This document shows, one piece after another, positions 24,933 through 32,971 of a stretch of DNA of 42,506 bases. Every line of letters begins with the position of its first letter. Position 1 is the stretch's first letter. Both the position numbers and the translations under genes were made by a program. Origin of the DNA: JBDRNE01 sp043812935 (GTDB taxonomy: Bacteria; Omnitrophota; Gorgyraeia; Tantalellales; Tantalellaceae); assembly GCA_043812935.1 (NCBI GenBank), contig JBDRLO010000038.1, positions 1 to 42,506 of the forward strand. The letters run 5' to 3'. The notes under the pieces are model-generated. The model did no database searches and was not told the origin of the DNA. It was given only the letters and a program-made list of their open reading frames with translations.

Positions 24933-26996
24933 ATGCAAGAGAAAAACTCGTTTAATGAGACAGCTGTAAGGTATATAAAAGGGGTAGGGCCGCAAAAAGC
25001 CGATCTTTTCGCGAAAATAGGCATTGAGAACATATCTGATCTATTATATTATCTCCCGCGCCGTTATGAGGATAGAAGAGAAATTGTTGAGATAAAAGAT
25101 GTTCAGCCCGGTAAAACGCAGGGAGTTGCGGGGAAAGTTTTAAGTAAAACTGTTTTTACTGCCAAAACAGGAAAACGCATATTTGAATTGAATTTAACCC
25201 AAGGAAATAAAAAGTTAACGGCTATATGGTATAATCAGCCCTTTTTACAGAAGTTTTTTACCGAGGGACAGATAGTTGTATTGTATGGGAAAGTTGAATT
25301 ATACCGTCAGTTACAGATAACCCATCCGGATTTTGAAGTTTTAGAAGATAAAAGTTTAACTGATTCGTTAAATATGGGGCGCATAGTTCCCGTATATTCT
25401 TTAACGGAAAACCTGAAACAAAAGTATATCAGAAAAATTGTGTATCAGGCTATTTTCTCTTATTTAAAAGATCTAAAAGATTGTCTGCCGACTCCGATAA
25501 GAGCGCGAAGAAAGCTGGTAGATTTTAGATTTGCTGTTGAAAATATTCATTTTCCATATTCATATGATAATTTGGAAAAAGCTTATAGGCGTTTGGTTTT
25601 TGAAGAATTTTTTATTTTGCAAGCAGTAATGGCGCTTAGACGCAAAAAACTCCAAAAAAGAGGGATAAAACACAAAATAAACATAAGAGCCTTGAATGAT
25701 TTTGAGGAGTTGTTTTCTTTTGATCTGACAAAAGCACAGAAAAAATGTATCGAAGATATAAAAAAAGATATGGGCGGAGAGAGGCCCATGTATCGGCTTC
25801 TTCAGGGAGACGTGGGTAGCGGAAAAACAGTGGTTTCAATGTATGCGCTTTTAGTTTCAGTGAGTAATGGATATCAGGCGGCAATGATGGCGCCTACTGA
25901 AATATTGGCGCGCCAGCATTACGTGACAATCAGTAAAACGTTTATGCCTTTAGGGATAAATGTGAGACTTTTAGTTAGCGGGATTGACCGCAAAGACAAG
26001 GAAAAGATTAAAAAAGAGTTGGCTAGTGGCGATGCTGATATTGTTATAGGAACGCATTCGCTTTTTCAGGAAGATATTCATTACAGTAAGTTGGGGCTGG
26101 TTGTAATAGATGAACAGCATAAGTTTGGTGTGCGTCAAAGGAAAACATTGAGTAGGAAGGGCGAAGCCCCTGATATGCTTGTAATGACTGCGACTCCCAT
26201 TCCGCGTAGTTTAGCTCTTAGTGTTTTCGGGGATATGGATATATCCTTGCTGAAAGAAAAACCCGCGCACCGTGCTGTGGTAACGACTTACTCTGTAGAA
26301 GAGGACAGACGTGCTTTAGTGTATGAGTTTATCCGCGGTGAAATTAAAAAAGGGCGGCAGGCGTTTATTGTGTGTCCGAGGGTAAAAAAGAGCGGATTTG
26401 AAGATATAAAATCTGCTGAAGAAATGTTTGAAAATCTGCGACAGGATGTGTTTAAGGATATAGGCCTGGCGCTTATTCATGGCAGAATGAAGTCTTCTGA
26501 TAAGGAGCGGATAATGCGGGATTTTTGTGCGGGTAAGTATGCCGTATTAATTGCTACAACTGTTATTGAAGTAGGCGTTGATGTTCCGAATGTTACGGTT
26601 ATGATGGTGGAACATGCTGAAAGATATGGTTTGGCTCAGCTGCATCAATTGAGAGGCAGGATAGGGCGTGGAAAATATGCTTCATATTGTATACTTATGG
26701 AGAATGTTAAAACCGAAATTTCAAGTGAAAGGCTCTCTGTTATAACTGAATCAAATGACGGGTTCAAAATCGCGGAAAAAGATCTTGATATAAGAGGCCC
26801 TGGTGAATTTTTCGGAACAAGACAAAGCGGGCTTCCTGAACTTAGGTTTGGAAATGTTGTAAAAGATTTTGCTATTATGGAAGAAGCAAGGGAAGAAGCT
26901 TTCAATCTAGTAAATGAAGATCCGGAACTTAAGTTGTATAATAATCAGGCTGTGAAATACAGTATAATTGAAAGATTTAGAGGGAAATGGAATTAA
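24933..26996 (+). CDS. recG: ATP-dependent DNA helicase RecG
   Basis: This 687-residue branched-DNA helicase rescues stalled forks. The wedge/OB domain lies in about 60-160 (RYIKGVGPQKADLFAKIGI leads into it). The helicase core has Walker A GDVGSGKT, DEQH in VVIDEQHKFGVRQR, motif III TATPIPRSLAL and motif VI QLRGRIGRG; LDIRGPGEFFGTRQSGLPEL is the RecG C-terminal signature. The ATG at 24933 follows AAGGGA; an in-frame TTG at 24906 is possible but not needed. The gene begins a series recG-rsmD-coaD-pta-ackA. Confidence 0.97.
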   Translation: MQEKNSFNETAVRYIKGVGPQKADLFAKIGIENISDLLYYLPRRYEDRREIVEIKDVQPGKTQGVAGKVLSKTVFTAKTGKRIFELNLTQGNKKLTAIWYNQPFLQKFFTEGQIVVLYGKVELYRQLQITHPDFEVLEDKSLTDSLNMGRIVPVYSLTENLKQKYIRKIVYQAIFSYLKDLKDCLPTPIRARRKLVDFRFAVENIHFPYSYDNLEKAYRRLVFEEFFILQAVMALRRKKLQKRGIKHKINIRALNDFEELFSFDLTKAQKKCIEDIKKDMGGERPMYRLLQGDVGSGKTVVSMYALLVSVSNGYQAAMMAPTEILARQHYVTISKTFMPLGINVRLLVSGIDRKDKEKIKKELASGDADIVIGTHSLFQEDIHYSKLGLVVIDEQHKFGVRQRKTLSRKGEAPDMLVMTATPIPRSLALSVFGDMDISLLKEKPAHRAVVTTYSVEEDRRALVYEFIRGEIKKGRQAFIVCPRVKKSGFEDIKSAEEMFENLRQDVFKDIGLALIHGRMKSSDKERIMRDFCAGKYAVLIATTVIEVGVDVPNVTVMMVEHAERYGLAQLHQLRGRIGRGKYASYCILMENVKTEISSERLSVITESNDGFKIAEKDLDIRGPGEFFGTRQSGLPELRFGNVVKDFAIMEEAREEAFNLVNEDPELKLYNNQAVKYSIIERFRGKWN

Positions 26997-27078
26997 AACG
27001 TAACACGTAGCACGTAACAGGTTGCACGTTTTTTTGTTGGATGTTTTAACGTGAAACGTGATGTGTGCCTGTGTGTAA
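26997..27078. repeat. ACGTAACACGT-type repeat with T-run
   Basis: AACGTAACACGTAGCACGTAACAGG is followed by TTGCACG and seven T, then ACGTGAAACGTG. It belongs to the ACGTGTAAC family; the ACGT..AAC/GTT..ACGT pairing followed by T7 may also work as a terminator for recG. Confidence 0.6.
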
Positions 27079-27091
27079 CGCATATAAAATT

Positions 27092-27643
27092 ATGAGAATT
27101 ATTGGCGGAGAATATAAGGGCAGGAAAATAAAACAGCCGAAACAACTTACAGTACGTCCGACAAAGGACAGAGTGAGAGAAGCTGTGTTTAATATTATTG
27201 CCGGAAAAGTGCCTGATTCCGGTGTGTTGGATCTTTTTGCCGGCAGCGGTGCTTATGGATTAGAAGCGCTTTCCCGGGGAGCAAAACAAGCTGTGTTTGT
27301 TGAAAAGAATAAAAAAACAGTTTCTGTTTTAAAAGAAAATATACAAATGCTTGAGCTTGAAGGACATACAGCTGTTTTGGCTATGGATGTTAAGAAAGGT
27401 TTAGAATTTATATGGCAAAACGGCCAAAAGTTTGATGTCATTTTTTGTGATCCTCCATATAGTAAGGGAATAGTCAAAAAAACCTTGAATATGATAAATC
27501 ATTATGATATATTAAAGCCCTCTGGTTTGATGATTATTGAACATCATCGGGATGAAAGCATTCCCCCAAGTGAAGGGAATGTTTTTGTTTGTAAACAAAA
27601 GAGTTACAAAAACATTTTGATATCGGTTTTTCAGAAAACATGA
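27092..27643 (+). CDS. rsmD: 16S rRNA (guanine(966)-N2)-methyltransferase RsmD
   Basis: This 183-residue SAM methyltransferase starts MRIIGGEYKGRKI, the family N-terminus. The SAM motif is VLDLFAGSGAYGLEALSRGA (about 46-65) and the catalytic motif DPPY in VIFCDPPYSKG. The ATG at 27092 follows TAAAATT without a Shine-Dalgarno, the same context as ruvC. Its stop overlaps the coaD start by four bases (ATGA), so the two are translationally coupled; this rsmD-coaD pairing is common. Confidence 0.96.
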   Translation: MRIIGGEYKGRKIKQPKQLTVRPTKDRVREAVFNIIAGKVPDSGVLDLFAGSGAYGLEALSRGAKQAVFVEKNKKTVSVLKENIQMLELEGHTAVLAMDVKKGLEFIWQNGQKFDVIFCDPPYSKGIVKKTLNMINHYDILKPSGLMIIEHHRDESIPPSEGNVFVCKQKSYKNILISVFQKT

Positions 27644-28158
27644 CAAGAAAAGCAGTCTATCAAGGAACGTTTGATCCGGTTACATACGGGCATCTTGACG
27701 TTATAAAACGCGCGTCAGTGTTATATGATAAAGTTTTTATAGCCATAGCGTCTAATGAAGAAAAGTCTCCTCTTTTTTTGCCTGAAGAACGAAAGACAAT
27801 GCTGAAAGATGCGGTAAAAAAGTATAACAATGTTGAAGTTGAAATATTCAATGGATTAGTTGTTAATTATGCATTGAAAAAATCCGCTAAGGTAATGCTT
27901 AGGGGATTAAGGATGATATCGGATTTTGAATATGAGTTTCAGATGGCGCTGACTAACCGTAAACTTAATGCCTGCATTGAAACGGTTTTTATGATGCCCA
28001 ATGAATCGTATTCGTATCTTTCAAGCCGGTTAATAAAAGAAGCCGCGAGATTGGGCGCGGATGTTTCAAAGTTTGTTCCAAATAATGTTGAAAAAAAACT
28101 AAAAGAAAAGTTTAAAAATGAATCGAATACTAACGTTAAGAAAAAAAGCCAAAGCTGA
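27640..28158 (+). CDS. coaD: Phosphopantetheine adenylyltransferase
   Basis: This 172-residue enzyme makes dephospho-CoA from phosphopantetheine and ATP. The nucleotidyltransferase motif is YQGTFDPVTYGHLDVIKRA, RGLRMISDFEYEFQMALTNR binds substrate, and SYLSSRLIKEAARLG is the ISS(S/T)-like ATP segment. The C-terminus carries a lysine-rich tail (KKLKEKFKNESNTNVKKK). It overlaps rsmD by four bases and pta by 41, a tight coupling of CoA synthesis with acetyl-CoA use. Confidence 0.97.
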   Translation: MTRKAVYQGTFDPVTYGHLDVIKRASVLYDKVFIAIASNEEKSPLFLPEERKTMLKDAVKKYNNVEVEIFNGLVVNYALKKSAKVMLRGLRMISDFEYEFQMALTNRKLNACIETVFMMPNESYSYLSSRLIKEAARLGADVSKFVPNNVEKKLKEKFKNESNTNVKKKSQS

Positions 28159-29122
28159 AAAAAGAAAAATTGTATTGCCCGAAGGTGAAGACAAAAGAGT
28201 TGTAAAAGCCGCTTCGGTTCTTGCGCAAGAAGGGTTAGCTGAAATATGTCTTTTAGGGGACAAAGAAAATGTGAAAAAACTTGCTGGGGACAACTCGATT
28301 TCTTTAGAAGGTATCAATATTATAAATCCGCATAATCACGAAAACCGGGCTGAAATTATAGAACTCTATTACGAAAAACGTAAACACAAAGGGATGACAT
28401 CCGAAGAGGCAGAAAGAATCCTGACTGAAAACTTTGTTTTTTACGCGGCAATGATGACAAGTATGGGAATGGCTGATGGGTTTGTTGCCGGCGCGAGTCA
28501 TACTACGTCGGATGTCGCGCGAGCCGCTATTCAATGTTTAAAACTTGATAAAGAAATCGGAACCGTATCAAGTTCATTTATTATAGAATTAGAAAATTGC
28601 CCGTTTGGAGAAAACGGGCTTTTTGCTTATGGGGATTGCGGAATTATTCCATATCCGAACCCAAGGCAGCTTGCCGGCATAGCGATAGCGACGAGTGATA
28701 TGTTCCAGAAACTATTTAATGTTGATCCAAGGGTTGCTCTTTTAAGTTATTCAACGAAAGGAAGTGCCAAGTCTGAATCCGTTGAAAATATTTTAAAGGC
28801 GCTTGAAAGAATAAAACAGAAAAGGCCTCAACTTATGATCGACGGTGAATTACAGCTGGATGCCGCTATTGTTCCGGAAGTGGCGGAATTAAAATGTCCG
28901 GATAGTAAAGTCGCGGGGAAAGCGAATGTTTTAATATTTCCGAATCTTGACGCAGGAAACATTTCATACAAACTTACACAACGCTTGGGTAATGCCAGGG
29001 CTGTTGGGCCGATAATGCAGGGGCTTGATAAACCATGCAGTGATTTGTCTAGAGGATGCAGCTGGGAAGATATTGTTGATACAACAGTTGTTACGGCGAT
29101 AAGAGCACAGGGGATTGGTTAA
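28118..29122 (+). CDS. pta: Phosphate acetyltransferase
   Basis: This 334-residue enzyme is the short single-domain form, interconverting acetyl-CoA and acetyl phosphate. IVLPEGEDKRVVKAA opens the domain; YPNPRQLAGIAIATSDMF and ALLSYSTKGSAKSE are family landmarks, with the catalytic region near NVLIFPNLDAGNISYKL. The start lies inside coaD. The TAA stop is encoded in GGTTAACC of an octamer array, so the final residues (IGIG-like end) may be repeat-derived. Together with ackA it would generate ATP from acetyl-CoA, consistent with a fermentative metabolism. Confidence 0.96.
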   Translation: MNRILTLRKKAKAEKRKIVLPEGEDKRVVKAASVLAQEGLAEICLLGDKENVKKLAGDNSISLEGINIINPHNHENRAEIIELYYEKRKHKGMTSEEAERILTENFVFYAAMMTSMGMADGFVAGASHTTSDVARAAIQCLKLDKEIGTVSSSFIIELENCPFGENGLFAYGDCGIIPYPNPRQLAGIAIATSDMFQKLFNVDPRVALLSYSTKGSAKSESVENILKALERIKQKRPQLMIDGELQLDAAIVPEVAELKCPDSKVAGKANVLIFPNLDAGNISYKLTQRLGNARAVGPIMQGLDKPCSDLSRGCSWEDIVDTTVVTAIRAQGIG

Positions 29123-29149
29123 CCGGTTAGCCGGTACGCCGGTTTGCCG
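29116..29149. repeat. GGTTAGCC-family octamers at the pta 3' end
   Basis: GGTTAACC, GGTTAGCC, GGTACGCC and GGTTTGCC stand in tandem; the pta TAA stop is inside the first unit. Confidence 0.85.
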
Positions 29150-29172
29150 ATAAAAAAAGTGAGTGGGATTAA

Positions 29173-30324
29173 ATGTTGATTTTAGTAGTAAATTGCGGGT
29201 CATCGTCAGTAAAATATGATCTTTTTGATGTGGATGGAAAGTCATCTGATTTGTGCCGCGGCATAGTTGAAAGGATAGGCGAAGATTCGTCTACATTAAC
29301 TCATGAAATTACTGGTGAAGAAAAAGTGCATCGAAAAGTTTTATGCCGCGATCATCATCAGGCGATAGAGATAATACGTGACGCTTTAATAGATGAAAAG
29401 AAAAGTGTTTTGCGGGACACAAACGAGGTTAAAGGTGTAGGGCATCGTGTTGTGCATGGGGGTGAAGAATTTAGTGAAAGCATTTTGATAGATGAGAATG
29501 TTATAAAAAGTATTGAAAAATTTTCAGAACTTGCTCCATTACATAATCCCCCTTCGTTAGAAGGCATAAAGAGTTGTATGGAAATTTTTCAGGGGATACC
29601 CCAAGCAGCGGTTTTTGATACGGCGTTTCATCATTCAATGTCTAAACATGTGTTTTGTTACGGGTTACCTTATGAGTATTATGAAAAGTATGGGATAAGA
29701 AGATATGGGTTTCATGGGACAAGCCATCGTTATGTTGCGAATAAAACCGCCGAGGTATTGGGTAAACCTGTGGAAAAGCTTAAAGCTATTACGGTCCATT
29801 TGGGTAATGGATGTAGTATAGCGGCGGTTTCGGGTGCTAAAAGTATAGATACATCGATGGGGTTTACTCCTTTAGAAGGGCTTTTAATGGGGACACGGTC
29901 AGGAGATATAGATCCGGCTGTTGTAACGTTTTTGATGCAGAGAGAAAATCTTACAGATGAAGAAGTTAATGATATTTTGAACAAAAAAAGCGGGCTTTTA
30001 GGAGTTTCCGGGGTAAGTAATGATATGCGGGATATACTTGCCGCGATTAAAAAAGGCAATACCAGGGCAAAGCTGGCATATGATATTTTTGTATACAGAA
30101 TAAAAAAATATATCGGAGCTTATGCCGCTGTTTTGGGTGAAGTAGACGCGGTTGTTTTTACCGCAGGTATTGGAGAAAACCTGCCGCAGATAAAAGATAG
30201 TCTACAAAAAGAGTTGAAGCATTTATTTGGTAAAAATACAAAGTTTTTAATTGTAAAAACTAATGAAGAGCTTCTGATCGCGAAAGATACATATAAATTG
30301 GTTAGCCATAATTCCACTATATAG
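29173..30324 (+). CDS. ackA: Acetate kinase
   Basis: This 383-residue kinase converts acetyl phosphate and ADP into acetate and ATP. Landmarks are LVVNCGSSSVKYDLFD, VGHRVVHGGEEF, FDTAFHHSM, RRYGFHGTSH, VHLGNGCSIAAV, DTSMGFTPLEGLLMGTRSGDID and VFTAGIGEN. Length is slightly below the usual 395-400. The start has GAGTGGG upstream and lies 50 bases after pta. The last five codons and the stop lie in a perfect 30-bp palindrome. Confidence 0.97.
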   Translation: MLILVVNCGSSSVKYDLFDVDGKSSDLCRGIVERIGEDSSTLTHEITGEEKVHRKVLCRDHHQAIEIIRDALIDEKKSVLRDTNEVKGVGHRVVHGGEEFSESILIDENVIKSIEKFSELAPLHNPPSLEGIKSCMEIFQGIPQAAVFDTAFHHSMSKHVFCYGLPYEYYEKYGIRRYGFHGTSHRYVANKTAEVLGKPVEKLKAITVHLGNGCSIAAVSGAKSIDTSMGFTPLEGLLMGTRSGDIDPAVVTFLMQRENLTDEEVNDILNKKSGLLGVSGVSNDMRDILAAIKKGNTRAKLAYDIFVYRIKKYIGAYAAVLGEVDAVVFTAGIGENLPQIKDSLQKELKHLFGKNTKFLIVKTNEELLIAKDTYKLVSHNSTI

Positions 30325-30335
30325 TGGAATTATGG
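30306..30335. other. 30-bp perfect palindrome across the ackA stop
   Basis: Bases 30306-30320 (CCATAATTCCACTAT) are exactly inverted in 30321-30335. It covers the last codons and the TAG of ackA. There is no loop and no T-tract, so it is either a hairpin shielding the 3' end of the mRNA or a symmetric DNA site. Confidence 0.85.
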
Positions 30336-30429
30336 CGTTACACGTTACATGTTGTACGTTCTCTCTCCCCTCTGGGGAGAGAGAATAACAGATTATGTCG
30401 TGGGACGTGTTACGTGAAGCGTGTAACGC
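30335..30429. repeat. ACGTGTAAC foldback with GA-rich hairpin, copy 2
   Basis: The ends are perfect inverses: GCGTTACACG (30335-30344) and CGTGTAACGC (30420-30429). Inner arms CGTTACATG and ACGTGTTACGTG continue the pairing, and the centre is CTCTCTCCCC with GGGGAGAGAG. The layout is the same as copy 1 at 3916-4020. Confidence 0.8.
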
Positions 30430-30450
30430 AAAAATAAGGAGATAATAGAT

Positions 30451-30675
30451 ATGCCGAAAGTAAAACATAGACATTCAAAATCACGGGGAAGGAAAAGACG
30501 GACTCATTATAAGGCGGAAGCTCCAGCTGCTGTTAAATGCCCGCAATGCGGGAAGATGAAGCAGTCGCATCAGGTTTGTCCTTATTGCGGTTATTATAAA
30601 GGCACTCAAGTTAAAAAAATTGAAACTATCGAAGAACGTAAAGCAAAGAAAGAGAAAAAGCAGAAGAACGGTTAA
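30451..30675 (+). CDS. rpmF: 50S ribosomal protein L32
   Basis: This 74-residue protein starts MPKVKHRHSKSRGRKRRTH, followed by the zinc ribbon CPQC and CPYC (about 30-47) and a basic tail. AAGGAGA lies eight bases ahead. The rpmF-plsX-fabH-fabD order is the standard linkage between ribosome and lipid synthesis. Confidence 0.96.
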   Translation: MPKVKHRHSKSRGRKRRTHYKAEAPAAVKCPQCGKMKQSHQVCPYCGYYKGTQVKKIETIEERKAKKEKKQKNG

Positions 30676-30754
30676 TTGTATTTTTGCGGCAACTGGTCGA
30701 GTCGATAGGATAATAAAGTATATACAGTAGCATTGAGTGTTAATGGAGGTTTAT

Positions 30755-31747
30755 ATGAGGATTGGCTTAGATGCAATGGGCGGAGATAAAGCTCCTAAAT
30801 GCCCGGTAAAAGGCGCTGTAATGGCGGTTAAAGAATATGGGTATCATGTTACTTTGATTGGGAATGAAACTGAGATAAGAAAAGAGCTTCAAAGTTTTAG
30901 TTATCCTGGCGGACAAATTGATATTGTTAACGCGTCACAGATAATTGAAATGCATGATCCTGCGGCGCTGTCTGTCCGTAAGAAACGGGATTCATCCATA
31001 GTTATTGGCGCGGAACTGCTTAAGAATAAAGTGTTTGACGCTTTTGTGAGTGCGGGCAATACTGGTGCTGTAGTATGCGCGGCAACATTAAGTTTAAGGC
31101 TTTTACCCGGGGTAGACAGGCCCGGTATTGCCGTAATTTTTCCCACCTTAAACAAACCTTGTATGGTTATTGACGTTGGAGCAAATATTGATCCAAAACC
31201 TCTGCATCTTCTTCAGTACGGCATTATGGGGGATGCTTATTCGAAACATATCTTAGGCAAGGAAAGCCCTACGGTTGGACTTTTGAATATCGGTGAGGAA
31301 TCAACAAAGGGTACTGATTTTATCAAAGAAGCGCATATGATGCTCAGTGAAAGTAAACTTAATTTTATTGGGAATATTGAACCTAAAGAAGTTTATCAGG
31401 GAAGCGCTGATGTTGTTCTTTGCGATGGATTTGTAGGCAACGTTCTTCTTAAGGTTACTGAAGGATTTGCCGATGCCGCCGCTAAACTTTTAAAAAGAGA
31501 ATTGAAACAAAGCAATATTATTACAAAAATAGGGGCATTTTTAACTCTTCCGGCATTTGTGGCCATTAAAAAGAAAATTGACGCGGATGAATATGGCGGT
31601 GCGCCTCTTATGGGAGTAGACGGCAGCGTTATAATCGCGCATGGAGCGTCTGATGAAAAAGCCATAAAGAATGCTATCAGAGCTGCAGCGGAAAATGTTG
31701 AACACAAAGTTAATTTACATGTTGTTGAAGAACTGCAGAGTTATTGA
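30755..31747 (+). CDS. plsX: Phosphate acyltransferase PlsX
   Basis: This 330-residue enzyme makes acyl phosphate from acyl-ACP for phospholipid synthesis. MRIGLDAMGGDKAPKCPVKGA is the family N-terminus; SAGNTGAVVCAATLSLRLLPGVDRP, VIDVGANIDPKPLHLLQYG and DGFVGNVLLKVTEGFA follow. The ATG at 30755 has TGGAGGT six bases upstream. It works together with PlsY and feeds from the FabH/FabD pathway encoded next. Confidence 0.97.
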   Translation: MRIGLDAMGGDKAPKCPVKGAVMAVKEYGYHVTLIGNETEIRKELQSFSYPGGQIDIVNASQIIEMHDPAALSVRKKRDSSIVIGAELLKNKVFDAFVSAGNTGAVVCAATLSLRLLPGVDRPGIAVIFPTLNKPCMVIDVGANIDPKPLHLLQYGIMGDAYSKHILGKESPTVGLLNIGEESTKGTDFIKEAHMMLSESKLNFIGNIEPKEVYQGSADVVLCDGFVGNVLLKVTEGFADAAAKLLKRELKQSNIITKIGAFLTLPAFVAIKKKIDADEYGGAPLMGVDGSVIIAHGASDEKAIKNAIRAAAENVEHKVNLHVVEELQSY

Positions 31748-31750
31748 TTT

Positions 31751-31777
31751 GGTTAGCCGGTGTACCGGTTAGCCTGT
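31751..31777. repeat. GGTTAGCC-family octamers after plsX
   Basis: GGTTAGCC, GGTGTACC and GGTTAGCC start four bases after the plsX TGA, with the TT lead-in found in other copies. Confidence 0.8.
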
Positions 31778-31784
31778 TTGTTGA

Positions 31785-31811
31785 TGTAGGGACAGGCCCC
31801 TGTGCCTGTCC
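31785..31811. repeat. TGTAGG-type hairpin after plsX
   Basis: TGTAGGGACAGGC, a CCCTGT loop, then GCCTGTCC. It belongs to the GGGACAGGC palindrome family seen at 36722. It may act as a weak terminator, though no T-run follows. Confidence 0.6.
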
Positions 31812-31863
31812 GTTAAATTAATACACGTGCTGCGTGAAACATGAGAGTTTTTAAGGAGAAAAT

Positions 31864-32844
31864 GTGAAAAGAACCGGGATTTTAGGGCTTGGCAAATATT
31901 TGCCGGCAAATATATTAACTAATGCGGATTTGGAACGCATGGTTAACACTTCAGATGAATGGATTACTACGCGTACGGGCATAAAACAAAGACGTATTGC
32001 CGCGGATAATGAAGCTACCAGTGATATGGCAGTTAAAGCCGCGAAAAGCGCTTTAAAAAATTCCGGACTTGAACCTAAAGATCTTGATTTAATTATTGTT
32101 GCGACAATTACTCCTGATATGTTTTTCCCTTCAACGGCTTGTTTGCTTCAGCATAAACTTGGCGCGGGTAAAGTTGCTGCTTTTGATATTTCAGTTGCTT
32201 GTTCCGGATATGTTTATGGTTTAACAATAGCAGACCAGTTTATAAAAAGCGGATTATATAAACGCGCGCTTGTTGTTGCGGCTGAAAAGCTTTCAACCGT
32301 TACAGATTGGGAGGATCGTTCTACATGTGTTCTTTTCGGCGATGGCGCGGGAGCTGCTGTTTTAGGGCAGGTTGAAACAGGCGGGATATTAGGCGCTGCT
32401 CTTGGCGCGGACGGCAGTAAAGGTGATCTTTTACAGCTTCCTGCCGGAGGATCACGCATGCCTGCGTCTATAAAAACGGTTGAAAACAAACTTCATACGA
32501 TAAAGATGGAAGGAAACGTTCTTTTTAAACATGCCGTGAAAATTATGGCTGATGCCGCGCTTGCTGTAACTGAACCGTTAGGGCTTAAAGGTGAAGATAT
32601 TGATATTATTATACCTCATCAGGCAAATATCCGAATACTTAACGCGTTAGCAAAAAGAATGGGAGTTAATCCTGAAGAAAAGGTATATTTGAACATAGAA
32701 AAATATGGAAATATGTCTGCGGCATCAAGTGCTGTTGCGCTTACTGAAGCCGTTGAAGAAGGACGTATTAAAAAAGGCGATATTATATTAATGGATGCAT
32801 TTGGCGGCGGGCTTACCTGGGGAGCGCTTGTTATTGAATGGTGA
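31864..32844 (+). CDS. fabH: 3-oxoacyl-ACP synthase III FabH
   Basis: This 326-residue enzyme condenses acetyl-CoA with malonyl-ACP to start fatty-acid synthesis. The catalytic triad is visible: C113 in DISVACSGYVYGL, H252 in IIPHQANIRIL and N283 in YGNMSAASS. The start is GTG at 31864 with AAGGAGA upstream; an ATG two bases earlier reads ATG TGA and codes for nothing. It is separated from fabD by an octamer array. Confidence 0.97.
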   Translation: MKRTGILGLGKYLPANILTNADLERMVNTSDEWITTRTGIKQRRIAADNEATSDMAVKAAKSALKNSGLEPKDLDLIIVATITPDMFFPSTACLLQHKLGAGKVAAFDISVACSGYVYGLTIADQFIKSGLYKRALVVAAEKLSTVTDWEDRSTCVLFGDGAGAAVLGQVETGGILGAALGADGSKGDLLQLPAGGSRMPASIKTVENKLHTIKMEGNVLFKHAVKIMADAALAVTEPLGLKGEDIDIIIPHQANIRILNALAKRMGVNPEEKVYLNIEKYGNMSAASSAVALTEAVEEGRIKKGDIILMDAFGGGLTWGALVIEW

Positions 32845-32846
32845 AT

Positions 32847-32898
32847 TGGTTAGCCGGTTAACCAGTTAGCCGGTTAACCAGTTAGCCGGTTAGCCGGG
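32847..32898. repeat. Longest GGTTAGCC octamer array, fabH-fabD gap
   Basis: Six consecutive octamers of the types GGTTAGCC, GGTTAACC and AGTTAGCC begin four bases after the fabH stop. This is the longest array in the window. The alternation of GGTTAACC and AGTTAGCC units suggests duplication of 16-bp pairs. Confidence 0.9.
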
Positions 32899-32971
32899 TA
32901 CTTAAAGAGCTATTTAGTTAACAAGGTTAGTGGGTTAACGCGGGCTTAATAATATTAGTGAAGGGTTGAAT

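Noticed and set aside
5408..32898. CRISPR array
   Set aside because: The octamer arrays have no spacers and the units are 8 bp; the other repeats are dispersed, not regularly spaced, and no cas gene is present.
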